Assembly: GCF_019112545.1 (NCBI RefSeq)
Contig: NW_025064889.1
Location: forward strand, 1,285,893-1,349,892
DNA: 64,000 nucleotides
DNA from: Guyanagaster necrorhizus
Lineage: Eukaryota > Basidiomycota > Agaricomycetes > Agaricales > Physalacriaceae
Reading direction: 5' to 3'
The position numbers and the translations under genes are program-made. The notes beneath the pieces are model-generated. The model was not told the DNA's origin. It saw nothing but the letters and a program-made list of their open reading frames with translations, and made no database searches. Positions 55,204 to 63,509 of this stretch are shown piece by piece; position 1 is the stretch's first letter; every line of letters starts with the position of its first letter.

Positions 55204-56275
55204 CGTCTTTTACTTCCTTGATCTTCATTTCCTTTCCGAGCTCCTCGTCTTCTTTCTGTAGCTCCGCTATCTGCGCCCATATGTCTTCCCGGGTTCTCTT
55301 CTTCTTGGGACAGTCCTTGGCCATATGCCCCTTCTGTCTGCATGTGAAGCACTTTCCTTCCTTCTTCAGCTGGTCTATGTCCATGGGTTTCCCCGCTCCG
55401 ATATACGTCATTCCAGTCCCTGTTTTTTGACTTCCATAGTTGGGCGTTTGAGGAGATCCCGATGATTTCCTGGCAGTTTGCCCCGGCTTGTTCGGAGTTG
55501 GCGGGGCTGGCCTTTTGGAGTATTCCTGTAGCGTCGTTGCCTCCGCTTTCTGCCTTTGTCACTCCTTGTACATCTCGACGATTCGTTCCTTCCATTCGTC
55601 ATATCCCACCGGCATCAATAGTTTGACACCCATGGCTGAGATCATCATGAGGTACGAGGAGGGGACCCCTCGTTTGAGTGCTTCAACCATCCGTCCATCA
55701 TTCGCGGTGTCCTCCCTGATCCCTGCGAGTTTGGCAAGCCGTTCTAGCTCGTCGAAGTAATCCGTTGCTGCTTTATCCCCCATCTTATACTCCTTGATCT
55801 TCTGTTTATGTACCTCCTGTACTGCGGGGTCAATGAATTTGTCGTTTAGCATCCGTTTGAATACCGGCCATGAGGGATATCGATAATGTTCCCTAGTGGT
55901 GGATCGGAAGTTCAGGGAGATCAAGATCCACCACGTTTTGGCCTTGTCCTCTAGGTATGAGGTAGCGAATGTGACTTTGTTCATGTCGGTTCCGATGTAT
56001 CCGACGTAGACTTCGAAATATTGTTCGCAGTCTACTAGAAATCGATCGATGTCGTCGGAGGCCCCTTTAAAGGGGTGGGGTTTTCGAAGGAGGTCGGGAT
56101 GACATTGCAGGACGTTAGCATTATGTGGGAGCGGGCCCATTGGATTGGGCCAGCCAGCAAATGGTGGTTGGTTCCATTCCGCAGGTGGTCTGGGAAAGGA
56201 ATGCAGCGAGTTGTCGTCGGCGACTGGGCTGCCCTTTGGGTCAACTATTCGGACAATAACCCCATTCCGGACCAT
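55190..56275 (-). pseudogene. Gypsy-1 gag with CCHC zinc knuckle
   Basis: The capsid-like domain runs from about MVRNGVIVRIVDP (56275). Marks are NVLQCHPDLLRKPHPFKGAS, VDCEQYFEVYVGYIGTDMNK, SYLEDKAKTWWILISLNFRS and AATDYFDELERLAKLAGIRE, as in retrotransposon gag. The zinc knuckle CFTCRQKGHMAKDC (C-x2-C-x4-H-x4-C) is at about 55340, followed by an acidic/basic coiled-coil-like tail to TGA at 55190. An internal TGA at 55559-55561 separates capsid from nucleocapsid. Gypsy-2 has TGG there, so Trp is ancestral. The frame is open a short way upstream of the first ATG. Confidence 0.88.
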
Positions 56276-56517
56276 GAATCCGAGGCGGACTGCCTCAGGG
56301 TCATCCCGAATGGGGTCCTTCCCGCTTGATTCTGCTTGATCTGAGGGTGGCTGCCCACCAAGGAGTCAGCTTCCCCTGCCAGTCCAGGGGTTTTGAATTT
56401 TGTCGGGCTGCCATGCCGGCCGGTTTCTGGCCTGGACGAGTCGTGAAGCTGTGCTCCGGGTAGACGGGCTGATGTCGGCCCGACTTCGGAATGAGGGGGC
56501 AGTGTAAATGGCTCGTT

Positions 56518-57250
56518 TCAGTGGTATGGGGGGGTGCATGGCATTGGTGCTGGTGCTCTTGGCTTGTCAAGGGATTGATACGGAGGTATCGGCACGAGCG
56601 GGTCTTCTGGATGCCGTCGGCCATACTCTTTCCATGCATACTCCGTCGCGGCATACTGTAAAATTCTTTTCTTTTCAGTATCTCCTGCATACCAATATTC
56701 CAGTCCTAATACTGTTGCTTGCCAGCACACATCCTGCCATAAAAAGTTCCTTCCCTGCTCATACAGCTCCTGATACTCCTTATCCCTTGCTCTCCCTATT
56801 TCTTCTCCTAAAGCTTCTTCATCCGTATCCTCCCCTGCTCGTTCCAATCGTTGTTGATACGGGTCGTCACTGTCGTTGCTCTCCTCATCCCCTTCGTCTC
56901 CGCTGTCCCCTTTCTTGAGGAGGAAACAGACGGGCCGGTCGTAAATGGATGGTACAGCTGGACGAAGGGTCGTTGGAGACCCTTCCATTGATTTGGGTGC
57001 TGGGTCCGGCGGCCTCATGATCGCTTGTTTGGGCGATGGGAGGGCTCCTGAGTCAGCTGTAGCGCGTCCCTCTGCATGCTCTTGTCTCCTCCAGTTCTCG
57101 GCTATAGAGGCCGAAGTGTCGTTGGAACTCGGGATTAAGGAACTGTCGAGCAACTCTGCTGCCCAGGAATCGCTGGAGAGCTCTGTCGGAGACATGGGCA
57201 TTGTTGGGTACTCAGAGCCTGTAGGCTCTAAGGACGGAGTCGGCGTCTGA
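56518..57250 (-). CDS. Gypsy-1 pre-gag region, second frame (domain B)
   Basis: Open from the frame change near 57215-57245 to TGA at 56518. It contains an acidic region (DSGDEGDEESNDSDDPYQQR), then KEYQELYEQGRNFLWQDVCW, LGLEYWYAGDTEKKRILQYA and TEYAWKEYGRRHPEDPL. The same domain is kept in Gypsy-3 (about 61870-62090) and Gypsy-2 (about 49620-49440), so the region is coding even though it matches no gag, protease, RT or integrase. The terminal TGA lies where Gypsy-3 has TGG, so the frame may once have run on towards gag. The open frame extends upstream to 57957, but that part is low complexity and overlaps the first frame, so I treat it as non-coding. Confidence 0.7.
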
Positions 57251-58441
57251 GGAAATGGTATCGGTGTGGGCAGGGTATTCAGGGGTGGGAGGTCGAGGTT
57301 CTCCTGTCCTTCCACGTCTGATGGCTTCATTCCAGCTGACAATGCTGGCGGGTCCTGTCCACAAGTCGTCATCGGAGTCAGGCTCCCTGAAAGAAGACCC
57401 CGTATTGGTGCGGAGCTCATACTCCCTAGGGAAAGCTGACTCCATCCTTTCGATCTCCTCCCTCCTTCTTCATGCCCTTCCTTGCCTGTCGTACTCTGCA
57501 GCTTCGTACTGCTCTCAGGCTTCTTCTCATACATAGTCGGCGAGCTCTTCCTGAGTTCGCCTAATTTCTGCATCTCGGTTCTGGTTCTGCTGCTGCTGCT
57601 GTACTGCCTTGTCATAGTTGAAGGGGATGGTGAGATCCCAGTCTGGGAATATTCGGTGTATGATTCTGTCCCATGCAGCTCTTCCCCTTTCACTGGCGGT
57701 TCCAACCTCAGGTTCGCTCCCCACGTGGAGATATCGGAAGGGGTCTCCTGCTGCAGAGATGGCAATCTCTGTGTTCGCATAGTCGGGGTAGATGGTCCTT
57801 CCATGTGGATCGTCGATCCCCAGCCTGCTGATGGATGGGCTGGAGCCAGAGTTGGGCTCGGTGGGGGTTTCGGGGGGGTTCTGGGGGAAGTCGGGACTTT
57901 CGTGGGGTCTCGCAGCCATCCGAGCGGCATCAAGGGAGTCCTGAGCACGGTTTCCAATCCCTGAGGGAATTGGGGAGGTGGGATGTTCGGGGGAGACTGC
58001 TGGAGTGATGTAGTTGGAGATCTCTGCAGGCTCCTGAGCGATGTTCATCATCCATGGGTTCCAGAACCCTGTGAGAGCAGGGTGGCGGTTTCGGCTGTCT
58101 CGTCGGGGATGTTGAGGTCCTTCTTCCTCGTGAAGGCTCCTCGAATCCAAGTCGTTATTCCTGGTTTCTGGTACGGGTCCCCCTTGCAGGAAGAAGGACG
58201 TTCTGGTGAAGAGGAGGATGTCATGGAAGGGGAGATCAGGGGTTATGTTGCATAAAATTTGTTGAATATGCTGGAACGCTTGATAGTGCCTGACTATCCA
58301 AGCTGCTACTGATTGTCGTCCTTGGCAGAGGGTGATGATGGCTAGAAGTCCGAGTAAAGTTCCGATAATGGAAGCGATAAGCTCGAAGAAGTCGTGATTT
58401 AGATCAGCGGTAGTTACTGGAGGCATTCGGTTTCTCAGCAC
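57212..58441 (-). pseudogene. Gypsy-1 pre-gag region, first frame, with membrane segment
   Basis: Starts at MPPVTTADLNHD (ATG at 58426; another ATG at 58441). The hydrophobic run ELIASIIGTLLGLLAIITLC at about residues 14-33 could span a membrane. Then come RHYQAFQHIQQIL, RTSFFLQGG, SRLGIDDPHGRTIYPDYANT, AAWDRIIHRIFPDWD, a Gln-rich helix, and finally SDADSVLRAYRL before TGA at 57212. TGA codons at 57527, 57515 and 57470 break a charged helix where Arg would fit. The same frame is recognisable in Gypsy-3 from its start at 60275 to about 61500. I know of no named domain for it; it sits where neither gag nor env is expected. Confidence 0.7.
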
Positions 58442-58468
58442 AATTGGGCTTGAGAAAGGGAAGGGGAA

Positions 58469-58481
58469 AGCTTCGAGCTAA
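58469..58481 (-). other. Gypsy-1 primer-binding site, self-priming type
   Basis: On the minus strand TTAGCTCGAAGCT starts one base after the 5' LTR. It is the exact reverse complement of AGCTTCGAGCTAA within the LTR (plus coordinates 58633-58645), which lies about 34 nt after TATTTAA (58679-58673). If transcription starts there, the 5' end of the RNA pairs with its own PBS, as in Tf1. Confidence 0.8.
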
Positions 58482-58482
58482 T

Positions 58483-58925
58483 TGTTAGGCTCAAGCGTCA
58501 CATGGACAGATACACGTGATAAACAGGCGTTCCTTCGCACTTCGAGGAATCACCTGAATCCACTTTGTATGTATCCATTTGGTGTGACACAAGGTCAGTT
58601 ATTGACTCAAGGTAGAATGGCATGTATAAACTTTAGCTCGAAGCTGGGGTCTTACCAGCAAGAGCACCGGTCTTAAATACTATACAGATGGTCCTAATTA
58701 TATCGCTACTTATTATGTCTGTCTGTGTCCATGGTACTCATTGTCCTTGAGCACCGAGACCGTACATAAAAGGGGAATTGTGTTGTTGCTAGGCTTGGTG
58801 GTCGTGACGACTTGGGGATCACTAGTTGTGCTGACTAAGCTTTCCCACGGTCTTGTGCCCTTCTGACTAAGCATAAATAGGGGTGAAAGGCGAATGTCAA
58901 TGGAAAAATAAGGAAAATCGTAACA
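58483..58925 (-). repeat. Gypsy-1 5' LTR (443 bp)
   Basis: TGTTAGGCTC..CGTAACA on the plus strand, followed by the GATTC duplication (58926-58930). It carries a TATTTAA box and the predicted transcription start at about 58645 (minus strand). Confidence 0.95.
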
Positions 58926-58930
58926 GATTC

Positions 58931-59340
58931 CATATCTCCTTGGGACATCAGAGTGTTGGTTTCCAGGTTGAAGGGAGTGTTGTCCTCCCTCTTCTTTCTG
59001 ACTATGCTTCTGATGCAAGCCACTATGCTCAGCTTCTGGAAGCTGATAGGTCATTTATCAGGATTCAGGGATATCATAGAGTGAGAGGTCAGGTGTTATA
59101 TTTCATAGTATACATTAGATGTTTTGGAATTCTTGATAATATCTGATAGCCCAGATGGTAATGGAATGGCATCCTCAGCACAGCTGGATGATCACCAATA
59201 AACTGATCAATATTCTGATGATAGAGGCAAGGAGTTCAAAGAACTTGTGGTCAAAGTTAGGGTCATTGTTGTTGAAAGGGGGCATTCAGTTTCTTAGCAC
59301 AATTGGGCTTGAGAAAGGGAAGTTCCAGCTTCAAACTAAT
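58931..59340 (-). pseudogene. Gypsy-2 pre-gag N-terminus and PBS
   Basis: The part of Gypsy-2 on the 5' side of the Gypsy-1 insertion. Near 59285 the minus strand starts MPPFNNNDPNFDHKFFELLA and SIIRILISLLVIIQLC, matching the membrane leader of Gypsy-1. Next to the LTR the PBS TTAGTTTGAAGCTGG matches its LTR counterpart CCAGCTTCAAGCTAA with one mismatch. Confidence 0.8.
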
Positions 59341-59806
59341 TGTTAGGCTCAAGCTGTACATAACCAACTAGCATATGATAATCTAATGTGACTTTGTATT
59401 CAAGCCTTCCATTAAAGTTCACTTTTATGTACTATTCATTGGTTCTTTATACTTTAAGGCTTTGTGTGATTTGCTTGAGAGTAGAATGAGAATGTATAAA
59501 CTTTAGCTTGAAGCTGGGAATTATCAGTGAGAGCAAGCTCCTTAAATACTGTACATGTCTAGCTAATAATACTACTTACTTATTGTATGTCTCTCTGTCC
59601 TTTGTGCTCTTTGTACTGGAGTATCATTACTATATATAAAAGACTGATTGTGCATCATCAAGCAACATCATTGCATCAAAAGACAATAATAGACTTAGCT
59701 AGTTGTGATGACTAAGCCTTATCCCATGGTTTTAAGTGCTCATTTTAGCATCTTGACCAAGTATAAATAGGGGTTAATTCAAGGAGAAGTAGGAAAAATC
59801 ATAACA
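59341..59806 (-). repeat. Gypsy-2 5' LTR (466 bp)
   Basis: Partner of 43640-44105, same length. Ends TGTTAGGCTC..ATAACA. Confidence 0.9.
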
Positions 59807-59811
59807 GGGTG

Positions 59812-60219
59812 CTAGAACAAGCACTTAAGACTAAGGGATAAGATTTAGTTATTACAACTAGTCAAGTCCATCATTGTCTTTTGACATAATAACATTGCCT
59901 GATGATGCACAAGCAATCTTTTATATATAATAATGATGCTCAAGGATAATGAGCACAACAGACAGAGGAATCCACAATAAGTATGCAGTATTATTAGCAG
60001 ACCCTGTATAGTATTTAAAGAGGCTCACTCTCACTGGAAATCCCCAGCTTCAAGCTAAAGTTTATTCCATCTCATTCTACTCTTGAGCTAGTCACACAAA
60101 GCCTTGAAGCACTGGGAGTCAACACTAGTATATAAAAGTAAACTCTGATAGAAGGCTTGAATACAAAGCCACATTAGTTTATCATGTGCTTGTTGATCAC
60201 ATGCAGCTTGAGCCTAACA
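59812..60219 (+). repeat. Gypsy-3 5' LTR, remaining 408 bp
   Basis: Ends GCTTGAGCCTAACA. It contains AGTATTTAAAG and, downstream, CCCCAGCTTCAAGCTAAAG, the self-priming segment. It joins 43581-43639 across the inserted Gypsy-2. Confidence 0.85.
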
Positions 60220-60274
60220 ATTAGCTCAAAGCTTCATCTTTTCTTTCTCAAGCATAATTGTGCTGAGAAACTAA

Positions 60275-62330
60275 ATGCCACCAGTCACTACTGCTGACCT
60301 TAACCATGACTTCTTTGAATTGATAGCTTCCATCATTGGAATGCTACTAGGCCTTCTAGCCATCATCACTCTCTGCTATGGACAACAATCAGTAACCACT
60401 TGGATAGTCAGACACTATTAAGCCTTTCAGCAGATCTGCATCATTTTCTGAAACATAACCCCAGACTTACCTTTATATGACATCTCAGATTTCATCAGAA
60501 CATCCTTTCAGCTGCAAGGGCAACCCATATTCAAAGCCAGGCATAGCAACTCACATTCAAAGAGCCTTCAGGAAGAAGAAAGATCTTGGGAACCCCCTCG
60601 ATGATCCAGCAGAGACTGCAACCCTATCCTCACTGGATTCCAAAACCCTTAGATAACAGTTGTCACTCAGAACTCTGAGGACATCTCTCAGGACTTTTTT
60701 GAAAGGCCTTCCAGCCTTTCCTCTATTTTGCACATCACAGGGATTGGAAACCACATTTGGGACTCCCTTGATGCCACTCAGATAGCTTCAAGACCCCCAA
60801 CTACCCCTGACTCTCCTTACAATTCTCTCTACACCACCTCTGAGCCAAGTTCATCCATCAGCAGACTGGGGATCAACGACCCCCATAAGAGAAGTATCCA
60901 CCAGGATTTCATGAATGTGGAGCTTACTATTGCTTAGGCAGAGAACCTACAGAGCCATCTTCATGTCAGAAGTCAGCCAGAGGCAGGGACAGCCAGCATG
61001 AAGAGAAGAATCATCTGGGACAGGATCATATGATGTCTTCCCAGACTGAGACCTCAGGGTTCCCTTTAATTATAATAATGCAGTATAGCAGCAGCAGCAG
61101 AATCAAGCCTGACAGGCAGAGGCTGAGCAAGCTCAGGAGGAGCTCACAGAATATACTCAAGTGGAGGCCCAGTGAGAGTTCAAAGAGACTGGATACGATC
61201 ATCAGAGACAACAACAAAAATAACAAAAAGAGGCTGCTAGACTGAGGTCAGCTTCCCCCAGTTACTATAGCCTCTAAACCAATACTTCAGAGTCTCCTTT
61301 CAGAGAACCTGACTCAGAAACAGACCTCTGAGTGGGATCAGCCAGAAGCATTATCAACAGAGAAGAGGCTATCTGACAAGATCAGGTGGTCAGAAGAAAC
61401 AACTACTTCCCCTCCCTCCAATACTCTGACAGAATTGACACCATTCTCTCAGATGCTGACTCCATCCTCAGAGCCTACAGGCTCTGAGTACCTGACAATC
61501 CCCACATCCCTGACCAAGCTCTCTGCTGGTTTCTGGGGAGTAGAGTCATCTACTAGTTCCTCAATCTCAGATTCTATCAAAACTTCAGCCTCTATAGCTG
61601 AGAACTGAAGGAAGAAAGAACTTATGGCAGCACATGATACAGTCAGCTCCAGGATCCCATCATCCAGTGCTCTACCACTGGGCCCAGCATTAGAATCGAT
61701 GACAGGCTTCTTGGCAACACTCAGACCAGCCATCCTATCTATCTATGATCCACCTATCAGTTCCCTCCTTGCAGAAGAGGACAGCAGAGATGAGAGTGAT
61801 GAGGAGGACAGTGAGGGTCCCTTCAGACCCAAATGATTTATAGACTATACCACCAAAGAAACTGATGAAGAAGCACTAGCAGAGGAAATAAGACAGGCAA
61901 AGAGAAAGGAATATCAAGAGCTATATGAGCAGGAAGTACATTTTTTGTGGAGGGACATTTGCTAGCAGACTACACCCCTAGGAATAAAGTACCAATATGC
62001 AGATGATACTGAAAACAGAGACATTTTACAGTATGCTGTGACAGAATACATCTGGAAGGAGTATGGCTGATGGCACCCAGAGGATCCCCTCAGGCTGATG
62101 CCCCCTTATCAACCAAAAACCCAGCTATAGCCAATGCCAAGCTCCCCACCTATCCTGCTGAAATGGGCTGTATACACAGCACCATCTATCTGAAGCTAGG
62201 CTACAACATTGAACCCATCAATCTGAAGCATGGCAACTCAGCTAACTAGAACCTGATACCAGCTGACTACTCTAGCATAATGATATGAGAAGATCCAAAA
62301 CTCTTAGACAAATAGGGGGAGCTGACTTCT
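60275..62330 (+). pseudogene. Gypsy-3 pre-gag region, two frames, broken
   Basis: First frame: MPPVTTADLNHDFFELIASI, IGMLLGLLAIITLC, then SRLGINDPHKRSIHQDF and SDADSILRAYRL followed by TGA at about 61486, the same end as in Gypsy-1. Second frame from there: PTGSEYLTIPTSLTKL, KTSASIAEN, FLATLRPAILSIYDPPIS, KEYQELYEQEVHFLWRDIC, ILQYAVTEYIWKEYG. Several stops and small indels. Confidence 0.7.
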
Positions 62331-62499
62331 TGAGGGGCAACCATCCTCTGACAAGACAGAAACCAGCAGGATAGGGAAGGAACTAATATGAGATGATCCT
62401 GAAGCCATCCACCTCAGGTTTACTATCTGAGATGAGATAATTGTCAGAAAGGACACTGCTCTAAAAGAGAGTTTGGTGGCTAACGACTACTCTCTTCAC

Positions 62500-63404
62500 T
62501 CTTTCTCAGGGCCACCTACCATATAGAGTTGGCCACCATTCAATCAATGGCCTAACCCCATAAGGTCATTATCAGAGAATGCTGCTGTGATAAACTGCCA
62601 ACCTGACCTCTTACAGAAATCCCACCCCTTCAGAGACACCTCCAATGACATTAACTGATTCATTATCAACTGCAAACAGTACTTTGAGGTCTACATTGTA
62701 TACCTTGGAACCAACATGAATAAAGTAGCCTTCATCTCCTCTTATTTAAAGGACAAGGCTAAAACATAGTAGACACTTCTCTCTCCAACCTTCTTCTCCT
62801 CTATGAGACAACATTATCACTACTCTTCCTGGCCTATATTCAAACAAATGCTACATGATAAATTCATCGATCTGGCTATACAGAAGGTACACAAGCAGAA
62901 AATCAAGAAGTATAAAATGAGAGACAAGGCAGCAACCAACTACTTTGATAAGCTAGAACAACTCACCAAACTAGCCAGTATATGGAAGGACATGGCAAAT
63001 GACAGACAAATAGTCAAAGCCCTCAAGAGAGGAGTTCCCCTATTATACATCATGATGATTTTAGCTATTGGCATAAAGACACTTATGCCAGTAGGATATG
63101 ATGGATGGAAAGAGCACATCATCAAAATGTACAGGGAATGACAAAGGCAGAAAGTGGAGCAGTTGACCCTGCAAGACTATCCCAAGAAATCAACCCCATC
63201 AACTCCATCTAAAGCAATGGAGACAACTGCTGGGAAATTATTGAACTCTCTAATAGCTGGCTACAGAACTCAAAAAACTGAAACAGGCACAACCTACATG
63301 GGGATGGGGAAGGCCATAGACATTGATCAGATAAAGAAGAAAGGCAAGTGCTTTAATTGTGGGCAAAAGGACCACATGGTGAAGGACTGCCTGAAGAAAA
63401 AATG
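62500..63404 (+). pseudogene. Gypsy-3 gag, broken
   Basis: QPDLLQKSHPFRDTSNDIN, YLGTNMNKVAFISSYLKDKA, FKQMLHDKFIDLAIQKVHKQ and AATNYFDKLEQLTKLASI. TGA follows KMYRE as in Gypsy-1. The zinc knuckle CFNCGQKDHMVKDC (about 63349-63390) is intact. Confidence 0.8.
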
Positions 63405-63509
63405 AATGCACAAAGATATTTGAGTGCAAATTGCTGAACTACAAAAAGAGGATGAAGAGCTCAGCAAGAAAATCAAAGTGGAGGAGGTAAAAGACAGGGC
63501 CAACCAGTG

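Larger units (their letters stand above)
50842..58925 (-). mobile_element. Gypsy-1, structurally complete chromodomain Ty3/Gypsy element
   Basis: 8084 bp, two 443-bp LTRs with TGTTA..TAACA ends and a perfect GATTC duplication. From 5' to 3' on the minus strand: LTR, 13-nt self-priming PBS, pre-gag region in two frames, gag with CCHC knuckle, protease, RT, RNase H, integrase, chromodomain, polypurine tract, LTR. The order RT-RNaseH-integrase makes it Ty3/Gypsy, and the C-terminal chromodomain places it with the chromoviruses (Tf1/sushi-like). CpG is abundant, unlike in its two older relatives. Its coding frames are interrupted by in-frame TGA codons, so it is probably not autonomous today. Confidence 0.95.
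43640..59806 (-). mobile_element. Gypsy-2, old chromodomain Ty3/Gypsy element, interrupted by Gypsy-1
   Basis: Bounded by two 466-bp LTRs. The flanks GAGTG (43635-43639) and GGGTG (59807-59811) are a 5-bp target duplication with one transition. Without the Gypsy-1 insertion the element is about 8.08 kb, almost the same as Gypsy-1. Gene order on the minus strand is leader, pre-gag region, gag, protease, RT, RNase H, integrase, chromodomain. CpG is nearly absent, and many Arg codons of Gypsy-1 are Gln or stop here. Confidence 0.9.

Noticed and set aside
51933..55561. UGA recoding (selenocysteine or readthrough) as a system in Gypsy-1
   Set aside because: The TGA sites fit loss of CGA at CpG (or TGG in gag), relatives have Gln or Trp there, and fungi of this group are not known to read UGA as sense in this way.
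54402..55595. The first 130 codons of the 397-codon frame as a pol N-terminus
   Set aside because: That part overlaps the zinc-knuckle frame of gag, which carries the clear CCHC motif. Only the part after about 55203 resembles pol in the other copies.
56301..56690. 129-codon minus-strand frame in Gypsy-1 as a separate protein
   Set aside because: It overlaps domain B and the start of gag in another frame, and its sequence has no counterpart in Gypsy-2 or Gypsy-3. It is a shadow frame.
57250..57957. Upstream half of the 479-codon frame as coding
   Set aside because: Low-complexity Ser/Thr/Pro sequence overlapping the conserved first pre-gag frame. No match in Gypsy-3 in this frame.
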